From Laccaria trichodermophora (lineage: Eukaryota; Basidiomycota; Agaricomycetes; Agaricales; Hydnangiaceae): DNA of 64,000 nucleotides. Made by a program: the position numbers and the translations under genes. Location: NCBI GenBank assembly GCA_018417955.1, contig JACTVC010000009.1, forward strand, positions 620,001 to 684,000, written 5' to 3'. The notes beneath the pieces were generated by a model. That model searched no databases and was not told the origin of the DNA. It worked only from the letters and a program-made list of their open reading frames with translations. This document shows positions 1 to 12,858 of the stretch, in pieces; the stretch's first letter is position 1, and every line of letters begins with the position of its first letter.

Positions 1-1367
<1,367 letters not shown>

Positions 1368-1650
1368 TTCTCTGGGGTATATTGTTGGTTAGGCATTGTT
1401 CGATCTGTATCATCTTACGCGTAGTCATGACGTCTGTACAATAAACGAGTTTACAAGGTTTTATTGTGGCAATTTGAGTTTGGTGTGGATCCAGGAAGTA
1501 TACTCGCTCGCTTATGTAAACTGCACCATACTTTGGTGAGGTGGGGTCTAAATAAAACGTCGTCCCAACACCCTCCAGCACGCCACCACCATCCCTCAAG
1601 CAACGTTTGAACGAGCGTTGCTCTCGACGCCCCCCTTTACAGCTGCCTCG

Positions 1651-4600
1651 ATGGCAGCTTCCTCTCATGTCTCTCCAGTGGCAGGCGCATTAATGTGGCG
1701 TCCTACAAAAATCATGAATATGCGCGACCTTTCCAAGGACGACGATTTCCTCAGTCACCTTCTCGTAGAAAAATTGGGCACAGGAACCGTTCCCCTCTTG
1801 GTTCACAAGATGGATTCGTCCAGGAGACTTCCAAAGACTGATGCTCAGGTGTTGATGCAAATTGTTCGACGCGTGTGTCCAGCCAGTTTATTACCTTTTT
1901 TTCGCGACTCATTTGCAATCTACGCGATTCCTACCTTTGCTTTGCATCTTTCAGCTCGTCATCACCAAAGGTCCAATTCACCAAGTCATTCGCCAGGCTG
2001 TCGATGAATTGCTCACGTATGTGGCGCCCTCACTTACCGCGCCTCGCGTGGGTCCCCGTCATACGTAGGCTTAGTGCTCCCCCTCGTCACAGATTGCCCG
2101 CCATTCGCTACTATCTCAAGTCCTTCACTCAAAAACAGATCAATGCCTTCGCCACGTGAGGACTGTCCACTCCAGTTTCAATGTATATTGACGAACCTGT
2201 TTCTTTCGTATTAGCCACGCCTCCCGCTATTTTGAGCTTTATCATCCATCGGGTTGCATTGAGATCGCTCATACCTCGCGTTACTCCCATCGCACTGGCA
2301 AGTCTGAACTTTGCATTCTCGCTACACGTTTTCTATCCCCGGGCACTGTTATCACTGAACTCAAGGGCTCGATGGCCAACCTGACGGACGAGGAGGATAA
2401 AGAGCTAAAGCGGACAGGCATAAAGCATTCAGACATCAGGAGGGACTTCAGTGTCATTCATTCAAAGTCTATGAAAAAGAACCACCTTTTCCTAGGGCCT
2501 GCCCGATTTGTTAATGTGAGCCCATTGTTCCTGATTTTTCATATAGCTTTTTGTTTATCTTAACTACATGGCAGCACGATTGTGATAACAACTGTGAACT
2601 TTTTCGTGAAGGCCGGTACATTACCTTCAGAGTTCTCAGGCCGATCTCAATCGGCGAAGAAATAACCGCGCATTACGGTGACGGCTATTGTACGTGTTTC
2701 AGCACTTGTCTATTGACAATCGTTAACTCTGTGGCATCAGTCGGTCGGAGAAACCGACACTGTCTGTGTGAAACCTGCGAGAAGAATGGCAGAGGAGGAT
2801 ATGCTCCTGACCACACAGACGATGAAGTTGAACCAATTTCTGAGTCTAGCTCTGACTCCGACTCCGACTCTGATTCGGACACATCTACGAGCGATTCGGG
2901 CAGCGACATCGGAGAAGAGGAGGAGAGGCCACTTTTAAATCTCAATGAAAGGAGGACACGTCGCGGAGTATATGCGGTTTTCAGTCGCAAAGAAGATGAC
3001 TCCGACGAGAGCGAGAACGAAGAGGATAATAAGGTACCACTGGCAAATGCGGAGGATATCCCTGCTGACGGAGAAATCGAGCTTACTGCTGAAGTCGATA
3101 CGGTGTCTGAGTTAACCTCCCTTCCACCTTCTGCTCCCCCTTCTGATGCTCCCGACGCCACTCCCTCATTTACACCTAATCCTAACCGCCTTTCCAGATC
3201 GTCCTCATCCCTCACCTCCTTGTCATCATCATCCACTGATCAACCTGGCAGTCCTAGTGCCAAATCCACCCCCTATAGGTCAATCATCTCAACCCGTCGT
3301 CAAAGTGCGAAGGAATCTGGAGCTGGATCCATTTCTAGTGAAAAACAAACACCTTCGGATTCCGCGACCGTTCACGATAATTTAAGCACTCCCTCCAAGC
3401 ATACTACCCGCTCTGTTTCTTCTGTGCTCCCCTCAGGAAAGCTGGACAAGGGCAAAGGCAAAGAGGTAGCTCTCGGGACCCCGACTTCAACACCTACCCC
3501 CAGTAAAAATCTGAAGGGCAATGCGGCTGCCAAAGATGACATAAATATCAAGAAGGAAGAGCTTGAGAATCGGGTGTTGCGTTCGCGGCCCTCGGGACCA
3601 GGCGTCACTGAAGTTGTGAAAGGTCCCCCAGCGAAACGTGAGATTCCGAGAGGCCCTGATGGGAAATTATTGCCAGTGTGTTCGACCTGCTCCAACGTCC
3701 TTCCTGTCATACAAGTCGATTCCAAGATAGTTTGGGGGATGTCAATGGAGAATGGAAAGAAAAAAAAGCAGAAACAGGAATGTCCAAGGTATATCCGTAA
3801 ATTTCGAAGTTTCTTTGTTTTTGCCTCATCACTTGTAGGTGTCTTCGGCATTTTGCCATATACAACCAGGCTTGGCCATCTCGCGTTCCTCCCACGGGGA
3901 CTATTCTTCTCCCCACTCCACGAGGCACGACTCCACTAGAAACGGTCACTAAACGCGTGACACAGAAAGGACTGTCGGTTCTGGATCGCAAACTTGCTGC
4001 GGCAGCCTCAGCGTCGTCATCTTCTACACTCGGAAAATCGAAGAAGCGTGGCCGAGAAGGAAAAGATGAAGGGCCGCGCCCTACTAAGCAGCGCAAGACA
4101 GAACGCGTGCAACCCCCTAATAAAGTAATAATCAAGGTGAAGAAAACGTCGGCCACAACTCCGACGAATGTCCCTCTACCCGCCGCTGACCAGGAGCCTC
4201 CTGTTAAGCGCAAGCGCGGTCGTCCTCGCTTGACCTCGCCCAGATACCGACCTAAGCCGGGTAAGGTAGCAAGGCAACCAGTGGCGAATTCTGTTCAAGT
4301 CAAAGTCGAGGAAAGGGCTACGGACCTGTCCAGTGCATCGCAGCCGAGGTTTATGAATGGGCGGTTTGGAAATAAAGACAAGTCTAGCGGGAGTGGTGAA
4401 GGGCCTGCTGCCGGTAGCAATGAACAGTCATCAGCCCGAGCGGAGCGCGCGAGCGAACGCGGCAAGGCGAAGGCAGGACGGAAGCAGGTGGGGCAGACAC
4501 CTACCAAAGCCTCTGACTCGAAGAGCACATGGACTTCCCCGAGACGTAAGCGGCCCCATGACGATGTGGACGACTCTCCTAGGAAGAAAAAGTCATCTCG

Positions 4601-5402
4601 CGAGACTCAGTCTAGACTCGAGACACTAACCGGTGAGCCAGTGCAGAAAGTCCTGCCACGGCCTATATCGGGCTTCAGGGGTGGTAGATTGTTTTCTAAT
4701 CCCAATCCCCTTCGCTTCGCTCTTCACGCGTGGGCTAGTCCTGTGGTGCTTGATGAGTCATCCTCTTCAGAAGATGAGAAACCTCCTGTCACACCAGAGG
4801 AGGATCTATCTCCTGCTGCAGAAATCGTTCTTCCCGATGATGACTTGAATACCCCATCGTTTTTTCCTCCTCCCGCGTTGCCTGCGCAACCTCCTTTGAT
4901 ATTCAAGCCATCTCCTCTGAATTTTTCCGCACGCCGTTGGGTATCGTTGTCCAAGTCAACTACTGCGAGTTTCAGCGACCCAAAGGGACCTTCCGAGACA
5001 AGGAATGCAGAGGAAGGCGATGCTTGGCAGAGTGTTTCGAACCGCTTGAGAATGGAGAAGCATAAACGACTAAGGGTGGGGAGCAAAAGTGGGTATGTTT
5101 CCGACAAAGAGGTTAGCCTTTTCTTTCACCCACAAGTGTACGCTCGCTAACCGAGAAATCTTTTCACCCAGGCTGATACCTCCGATAATGACTGTTTCAA
5201 CCCTCCTTCAGATAGATATCCATCGCCGCTCTCTGATGATGACTCGGGACCTTCTACGCTGAAGCAGTGCTATCCCGCGCTTCCGGTTCGGGAGTCTGCA
5301 ATCGTCCATCGCGCGATCAATTTCAGTTGTCCACACCAGCCAGGAACTACTCCCAGTTTAATAAACGCGGGGTGGGACTCGTCTGACCTATCCGACGCAT
5401 AA
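1651..5402 (+). CDS. SET9: SET9/Suv4-20-type histone H4-K20 methyltransferase
   Basis: Predicted nuclear enzyme methylating lysine 20 of histone H4, a mark read in DNA-damage checkpoint signalling. Eight exons: 1651-1872, 1955-2016, 2093-2155, 2215-2515, 2575-2689, 2741-3788, 3839-5111, 5172-5402 (1104 aa; frames close). The SET core runs through exons 3-6, with FVNHDCDNNCELF and GEEITAHYGDGYFG, then a post-SET cysteine cluster (HCLCETCEKNG). The long tail is acidic and serine-rich, then has a second cysteine set (CSTC...CPRC, about 3680-3845) and an AT-hook (KRKRGRPR, about 4206-4229). The ATG at 1651 was chosen because the frame upstream offers only a TTG. The family assignment rests on the SET/post-SET arrangement; the tail functions are inferred. 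Confidence 0.92.
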
Positions 5403-5663
5403 AAATATTTATGCTCTTGTGCCCTTCCTTTATTATTCAAAAAAAGACTTTTAACTCCTCATCTTGCAATGCTACTTATGACACTCAATATTTATCTTTA
5501 TTCTTCCTCGCTGTTTCAGTTCATTTGTAAATATCCTATCGATTAATTCCGCCACATAAAATCTTAATGTTGCCATTTGTCTTGCATGACTTCGAATCCA
5601 CGGATGACTCCCACTTTCCTTGTCTACGGATAAATTCGACGATGACAATCAACAGATGCTCTA

Positions 5664-7741
5664 TCAATTCCCTTGACCATCCGGCTTCAAGGAGCTGCGG
5701 CCTGCCCTAAGTATCTCGTCCGTGGACAGTAAATTCACGGCGATGACAGAGCTGAAAAGACACCGGAATCAGACATGAGTGACTCCCCCATCGTGAAAGG
5801 ACTCACCAAGAATGGAGCATTTGTCGCTTTACTCTGTAGTTGTCCCATATTCCGAGCGCTGAGGGGTCGACAGGATCCCCACTTTCCAGGTCAATACCAA
5901 CAACTCTGCCTTCTGCCTCCTCATCCTGCAGATGGATTTAGATTAAACTCAAATCATAAAATGAAGATGAAACCTTACCTGTAAAGCCACAACAGCATCT
6001 TGGACGTCAAAACCACCATTTTGAGCAAGTGTTTTTGGTATCACAAGAAGCGCATCTGCAAACGCCTGAACACCCATCTTGACCCTGCCTTTCGCGCTTT
6101 TCTTCACTGTCCCACTTAGATACGCCGAACATGAAATCTCAAAGGCTCCAGCTCCAGGGATCAGACACTCATCCTCAATGGCGTTTTTGACAGCGCGGAG
6201 ACCGTCCCGGAGGGCATCTTGAATTTGTTGGATGGTATGAGCGTTGGGACCCTTGATCAAGAGCGTGACCGATTTAGGATCTTTGACTTCTTCGATGAAG
6301 GTGTATTTCTCTTCGCCAAGAGTATGCTCGTAAACCAATCCCGCCCAACCAAGAATGGATGGTGTGAGATCGTCCACGGAATTCTGTGCAATTCCCCCAC
6401 AAACAAGTTGTAATCTGCACCATGGTAAGTCAACAACTAGGATAGGTTTCCTCGAAAACTTACCTCTCCATGTTTCTCCGCTTCGCCCTACGAAGGGCAA
6501 AGATACCATTCTTGGCTAGAATATCAAGACTTAGAGGATCAATTCCTTTTTGATTGATGAGCACAAAGTTCTTCTTCTTCTCCTTGGAGTCCACAGCCTG
6601 GTCACATACAGCATTTTTGAGGTCAACGATTTTCTTGACTTTGGCGTCAACAAACTTTCGCTCCGACTCGACAAGTTTTTCACGTTGCTCGGCTGATGAA
6701 TAGAAAAATCCAGAATTGACTTCGCTGTGAACGTATTGAGATACTGTGCATATTCATTTAATGCGTTACATACGTTTTCTCATACTCGAGGCTGACATTC
6801 AAGGTCAAGACAAACGCGTTTTCAACACGTTTGGGCATGTCAGGATGCCGCACACCATGATCCAAGACGAGTCCACGAATAAGTTGGGTTTCGGATGCCG
6901 TTCGATGTTGCATCTTCATGATCTCCACCATGTGAAGGTCAATCGGCTCTCGCCATTGATCACTTGCACCTAATTCGGATGAGGAAAACGCAGAAATAAT
7001 CAAATATAACACGGACCTTTTGAAGGGGCGGGGGGACGAATGGCAATAACTGAATCTACGACGTCTGCGGCCAATTGCCGGGCCAACGAGGTGCTCACTT
7101 TTGTTGCGAGTGACGTGTTTGCAATGTTGATGAGGGTGGGACGATCAAGCTTAACTGCAACTTTGAATTTATCCAAGAACTAGAGTAATCAGTCAGAACG
7201 GCAAGTTTATGATAAGAATTTCAAAAGAAACGCACTGCCAAAGCCTCCTTCTTCGCCAGGTCAAACCCCTCTCCGATCACAGTTGGATGTACACCTTCGG
7301 AAATGTATCGATCGGCCTGCTTCAACAGCTCTCCAACCAAGAGAACAACCGAAGTAGTTCCATCACCGACTTGGTCATCTTGAGCTACAGCCGTTCGAGC
7401 GATCATGGCTGCTGTGGGATTTTGGATCTGCATTTCGGATAGCAAGACTTTGCCGTCTTTCGTCATTTTGATTTGCCCTGCACCATCCACGAGCATTTTT
7501 AGTGTTCCTCTAGGCCCTACATCGCGGATTAGTTCACGGAAACAAGTCCAGGTGCAAGTGGCGCGTCTAATCACCTAAGTTACCCTTGACCACCCCAGCA
7601 AGACCCATCGCTCCATTTGTATTAACCTACAACAATTCAAGATCGAGAGGCATGAAGGAAAAGACAAGTGCTGACCTGAAGCGCGGCTGCCCTTCTGATG
7701 CTCTCCGCCTTGGGGTTGATGAGCTCGATGCTGGATGACAT
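5664..7741 (-). CDS. CCT6: T-complex chaperonin subunit zeta
   Basis: Subunit of the cytosolic CCT/TRiC double-ring chaperonin that folds actin, tubulin and WD-repeat proteins using ATP. Nine exons on the minus strand: 7676-7741, 7575-7626, 7516-7236, 7179-7017, 6969-6774, 6724-6464, 6414-5979, 5925-5807, 5751-5664 (553 aa, the family's usual size). Visible group II chaperonin motifs are [12 protein letters not shown], the catalytic GDGTTSVV loop and, near the C terminus, IPGAGAFE. The N terminus [14 protein letters not shown] and the middle and C-terminal segments fit the zeta subunit best. Its start codon lies 370 bp from the divergent gene at 8111. Confidence 0.95.
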
Positions 7742-8110
7742 GTTTTAAGCTTTCAGACCGTATCACTGACAGACGCGTTCAAAATATTTAGACGGTCGTG
7801 TTGGTTTTGAGGCGGCACTCTAAATTACGTACGTAACTACTGGTAGTAAATAAATTCTTGCTAAATACCTGGTGTGCCAAGTTCGCAAACGGTTGTTTTC
7901 GCGGCAGGCCTTGTACATACCCACAGTTGAAACATCTCAGATACTGTCAAAAAGTGCAGCCTACCAAACGGAAGCGACAAGCAAGAAGCTGCAGAAAGTG
8001 TGCCAATGGGACCGAATGTCGAGGGAGAAAGGAGGTATACCCGTTAAATAATAGAGGGTCTTACTTGCGAAACCTCAAGAATCTGAGACTGCCCCACGCT
8101 CACCAATACC
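7742..8110 (+). other. divergent intergenic region with a cysteine-rich open frame
   Basis: This 369-bp region separates the start codons of CCT6 (minus) and the gene at 8111 (plus) and probably holds both promoters. It is not empty: from about 7858 to 8030 a plus-strand frame without an ATG reads as two cysteine/glycine/arginine motifs, CAKFANGCFRGRPC and CRKCANGTECRG, joined by a basic stretch. It ends where a possible donor (GTATAC) or stop codons follow. The frame could be a decayed zinc-knuckle gene or an unrecognised exon. No function is claimed. Confidence 0.4.
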
Positions 8111-9448
8111 ATGCCGCTCAAGAGAAAACGAAACGAAGAATCTGAAGCAGACTCTTCCTCAGAAAGTCTGATCTATGACGCAGCTCAGGCTCTTGTGCGC
8201 CGTCTTGTGACGCACTTCAATATTGACCCGACAGACTACACAGGTCCGTCCGACCTGCTTTCGCTTTTGCAATCCGGTTTTCTGACGATTCAATATAGAT
8301 CATGGTGCGGGAGTTAGCTTCTCCAAAGTCTCTTATGTACAAGTCGCTCCTCTTGTCGGACTCGACCCATTCAAAGAGCTGCAAGACATTGCGACCTTTG
8401 AAATCCACCGCTCTCGTATTCCAACTGATCTTTTCAAGACTATTGTAAAAGACTTGGATGTTATGATGGTGCAATATGGTCCTCCCCGTGCTCACAGGAC
8501 GGAAGAGGCAAAATCGAGATTCTTCTCGCCGGTGGGGACGTTGTAATTCTCTCATGGCTCGAAAGTTCACTGTGACCTGCAGATTTTTAACCATCTTGTG
8601 AAGCAGTTCACCTTCATGTTAAGGAATGACCCAGAAACTATCATCGATGGTCGAATTGGTACGAGGGGTCGCATTGAATACTATTTCAAAGCGTTCGGTG
8701 CGGTCGCAATCCTGTGCATCGAAATGAAGCTCGGAGTAGGAAATGACGAGGAACGTTTAAAGGCGATTGCTCAGGTTATAGCAGAATGCGATGGTAAGCC
8801 TGATACGCTTGAGGGCAATTTCTGCTGCTAACCTCGACTTTAGGTTGTGACCTCAATAATGCCAAACACGCATTTTCCCTGCCTATCCTCTGCATTCTAT
8901 CCGACGGATTAAGTTTTGAATTTTTCAAATTTGAGAGAGACGGATCGGGTTCATCCTTTTTCCGGGGGTGTTTCCCTGGTGATCCAGTAAGCCTGCAGCG
9001 TGGCCTGAAATTATCCGACCCTCAGACAACGGACACTCCACTTCCTTTCGTCCTCCAACTTCGCGGCATATGCGAGACAATTTTCGACACAATGTTAAGC
9101 GCATACATCTCCGCTTTATATGCATATCGTGACCGATCCGCATCGGCGAGTAAGCGGGAGGGCGTGAAGAGACCAAGTCTTGATGGATGGGATCAGGCAC
9201 TGAAGTTCGCAGAAGATGCATTGGCGACATTCAGGAATGCTGAGACTCAGCGGAAGGATGGCAATATTGACACCGCCGATACGAGTGTTTTGGAAGGACT
9301 TCGTCTACTCCATGAGAGGTATTATCTCCACTAATCTACACATTTCATCCATCATTTACTCTGTCTCAGCACAGGAGCTGTGTCGACTGTCTATACATCC
9401 AGGCTCTTCATGACTTTCTGGGATGAAGAGCAGGTCAAGAAAGCATGA
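8111..9448 (+). CDS. uncharacterised basidiomycete protein, possible PD-(D/E)XK-like core
   Basis: Five exons: 8111-8243, 8299-8531, 8583-8793, 8844-9318, 9370-9448 (376 aa; frames close). The N terminus is basic then acidic/serine-rich (MPLKRKRNEESEADSSSES). The middle contains an ordered segment IDGRIGTRGRIEYYF followed about 15 residues later by CIEMKLGVG. The E-x-K after a hydrophobic strand resembles the catalytic half of PD-(D/E)XK nuclease folds, as seen in several orphan families of mushroom-forming fungi; this is an inference from the pattern only. The remainder is helical with no motif I recognise. The start ATG is the first in frame and follows a plausible CACCAATACC context. Confidence 0.7.
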
Positions 9449-9837
9449 GCTCTAGTCGTCTTCGTCTCTTCGATTGCAGAAATATGTTGTTGTTTTCCCT
9501 CCTTAGTCATTAATAGAACAGAACATGAATCGTCTTTAGTATGATGTAATAGTAATAGTAATAGCAGTGTCTGAGTGCCTCTGCTACAAAATCCGTCTCG
9601 ACAGACTCCGAAGTTTATAGGCGAGGCGGCCATCACCTGATGTGGTTAGCCACTAAATTGGTCGTAAATTCGCATTCCACCTCCTAACGCACATCCCTGC
9701 GTCATCTCTGTCAATGTTCGTGGCGATGCCGGAGTCCAAGCGTCGTGCACCGATATCGGTTGCTCTTTAGCTAAAGTCCTGGTTTCTCCCTCTCTTGTTT
9801 ATACTCCCCGCTGGGCCCTTGTACTTGAATGCCATGT
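9449..9837. other. intergenic, convergent 3' flanks
   Basis: About 390 bp between the stop of the plus-strand gene ending at 9448 and the stop of the minus-strand gene ending at 9838. No open frame with splice support was found. It contains a short TAATAG/TAGTAA-rich tract near 9545-9565 and presumably both polyadenylation regions. Confidence 0.5.
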
Positions 9838-12453
9838 TCAGGTATGTGTTGAATTGGAGGTACCACTGGCTTGGTCTTTGCGCCACTGCTCGTCGACCTC
9901 GCGTAACAAATGTAAGAGTCGTTTGATCGGCTTCGCATTGTAAGCAGGTCGTGTTTGATCATTGACCAGGTCGACCACACGTTGGTTCTCGTATCGGCTT
10001 CCACCTTTTCCATACAAAGTAAGCAAATCGAGGGTTTCGGTACAATTTGAAGCATATTTCTTCTCTTCGTCTTCTATCCGCAGGGCCTGAAGGATATGAG
10101 ACTGCGAAACCTGCGTCAGTCACTTCAGTGCAAGAAAATTGTAGCAATTGACCTCTTCGATCTCATGGTGAACTGATTTGAAAGGCGCGATCTCACCAAC
10201 CCACTTGTCCATCATCCGCTGTACGAACTCGTACTGTTTCAGCACTTGTTGGCAATTCTGCGGCCCAGCCTTGGCTCTGAAAAACAAAGCCCAACCACTG
10301 TCCATTTGAAGGAAGGTGTCAGTGGCTTTAGAAACCAATTCATGCACCGTTTCCGGATCATCATCTTCGACGGGTGAGTCGTAGCACCGTTCAACTCGTT
10401 TACCCGGGGGAAATGCAGCAGAAACAGATGAGCGTCTTGTAGATGTGACCGTGGGTGACATGGAGACATCCCGATATGTAGATGGAGATGCGTATTGCAG
10501 AGATTCGCGTCCGTTATCGGGCTGGCCATCGTAGTCGTCAAATGGTGATGGGCGTCGCTCCAGGGTGGAAGGTCCACGTGCTCTCTGTTCATTTCTTTCT
10601 CGAAATTGCTCTTTGACTGATAGTGGATTTCGGTGAAGGACTTCCATGTCTGCTGGTAATGGTGACGGTGCCCTGACTAGTTCCATTGGAATTCTCGGAG
10701 GAAGAGGAGGGGCTCCAGGTGGCAAGAGCTGCGCAGCGTCTTCAGTACACATGAACGACTTTTCCACAAGTTGCTGGTACTGACTGTCTCGATCACAACG
10801 TCCAGAGTTCGATCTGGATTTACAACAATGTTGGCTGAGATGAATTCGTCAATGTTATCAGCTGATACACGCAGAAAAAACTGTCGGTATTTTCCCCGTA
10901 AAGTGTACGCTTTTGCAGGGCCTTGAAGAAAGAATAGATCAGCTGTCTCGATCGGTCAAAAGAAAGACTTTGAAGCCAATTACCATCAATTCTGGCAGGG
11001 CCGGCTTGTAATTTCTCACTCTGAACGGGAAAAAAATGAGCATTGAAGCATCTATCAAGAGCCATGAAAGCTACCCACGAGCTCTTTGGCATCCGCCCAA
11101 TATCCATCTCGAGGATCTTCGGCCGGTCGAAGCGGTACTTTGACCTCGGCAAGTTGGTGATCTATCTCGCCACTTCTTATGTCTTGCATAAGAAGTGTAA
11201 CCATGCGGAGAGGTTGTCGTGTCGGTTTTTTTCCTATTTCCGAACATTGAGGACAAAAACAAATGCACAGACTCGAGAGAACTCACCAGGAGGGCTCGCA
11301 GGATCCGCCCTATAGGGAGCGGGTGGGGGAGAAATGGGTGTGGGGGAAATGCTGCCCGCAGTGGAGCTTCCTTGCTGATCTTCACGGGTATTTGTGCTGG
11401 GAGATCGAGTTTGCACAGATGCCCGCCTTGCCTCCGTAGCCGTAGGCGGAGACCTTGGTGTCCGTCCCTTCTGCACCTCGAGCGTATTTCCGCCTTCATA
11501 GTCGCGGCGGTAATACGAATTTGTACCGAAGGATGTGGGTGAAGCAGATGAACTCGAAGGCCCGCTGAATGCCGCCAAATTTGCAGGAGGCATCCCATGT
11601 CCAGTCATGATATCAATTGGTGGTGCTGGTGTTACGTTCGTCTGCAGTGCTTTGCCTTTCGAAGCGGAGATCTTGCTTCTTGAGGTCGAAGATTTGGCCC
11701 TAGTAGAACTTGATGGCGCGTGCTCCTTTCTAGGACGTTGTAAGGAAGACGCTGTCATCGAAGCGACCGTTGACCTCGCGGCAGGAGGTTGGGATTCCTG
11801 TGGGGGGCCTTCTGAGGTATAGCGATACAACGATGAGTATGGCCCCTGGCCATGAGCCAACGGAGGGTCAAAATTTGGAGTAGGATCGTAAGCTTGCAGA
11901 CGAAAACGACTTGTTTGACCTGAAAATTTGTCTCCCCTTTTCGCCCGTTTTGCAGTCCCTCCCGTTTTCTTTGTTTTTGAGGGCTTGGGATCCATCACCA
12001 TACCAGGATTGGCAGGAACCTCTTGCCCAGGTAAAAAATAATTTTTCTTCGAAGCAACGGTTGGAAGCGATGCTTGGTACGTGCTAATACTAGGAGGAGC
12101 TTGTAGTGTCGCTGAGAAAGCCACAGCTTGACGGATAATGGGACGCTCCGGAGGTGGAGGCGTATCATCGTCTGCCATGGGTGGCATTTCAGTATCCCCA
12201 TCATCGGACGCAGGGGAGAAGGAGCGTTTCTGGGGCTAAAGATTTAATGTAAGGAAATTAGTTAGATGATGACTCGAAGATATTGAACAAGGAGGGATAG
12301 CTGCTTACGCGCCGTGGTGATGATTCCCTGCTGCTCCTGAACAAAAATAACGTGTTAAATTAGAAGTAGATTATCTTCCTGATCCAAGACTGACGAAGAA
12401 TCGTTTTGCCTTCCTCTACCAATCTCTCCGTCGTAAGAGCTCGAACGCACCAT
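9838..12453 (-). CDS. uncharacterised proline/serine-rich protein with helical C-terminal part
   Basis: Eight exons on the minus strand: 12453-12395, 12336-12309, 12235-11287, 11233-11079, 11020-10984, 10921-10785, 10728-10153, 10110-9838 (737 aa; frames close). The first half is low-complexity and basic with many SP/TP sites. A more ordered segment follows (about residues 390-500; GKYRQFFLRVSADNIDEFIS), then another disordered proline-rich stretch and a helical C terminus with YGKGGSRYENQRVVDL. I do not recognise the family. Alternative acceptors around 11020 would shift the frame, so exons 4-6 are the least certain. The exon 1 and exon 6 donors are both GTCAGT. The SP/TP-rich character suggests a regulated nuclear protein, but this is a guess. 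Confidence 0.68.
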
Positions 12454-12858
12454 GCCTTATGATGGGTATAAAATCGTGGGTTTATATGGTAGGCTCTTCC
12501 CTTGCAAAGCCTACGTTTATAGATCTCTGGAGGTTACTTGTAAAGGGACGTGGAGGACCCACAAAGTACCCACAAAACGCCTCATGCAAGGTACTGGTAA
12601 GTAAGGTAGTAATTGTGGGCAAGATTGTGGGTGCTTTGTTGTGTTGCTGCTTTATCATGTCACGTGTTTAGCGCGGAGTTACCGTTCCGAGAACCGGTCA
12701 TCAAGCAAGCAGTCACGACTCAGTGCTCACCAAGGTGCTCACCATAGCTCACCCTTGCAATACATTTGGTTGGGCCCACAACCACCTACAATGGCATGTA
12801 TATATTTGAAATCCATCCAATTCGGTATAGCACTGAGAATACAAGGTTTACTTTCTTT
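12454..12858. other. intergenic region
   Basis: About 405 bp between the start of one minus-strand gene and the stop of the next upstream one (12859). It should contain the promoter of the gene starting at 12453 and the terminator of the one ending at 12859. No coding frame with splice support and no clear TATA element in the expected position were seen. Confidence 0.45.

Noticed and set aside
2551..2570. Start codon inside the SET9 intron 4 that opens a long frame
   Set aside because: The upstream exons encode the N-terminal part of the SET domain and join in frame with the CAG acceptor at 2574; the internal ATG would truncate the catalytic domain.
12566..12590. CCCACAAAACGCC.TCATGC shared with 17171-17190
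   Set aside because: A similar short string occurs downstream of lipase 1, but it is short, single-copy at each site and without flanking similarity, so probably chance.
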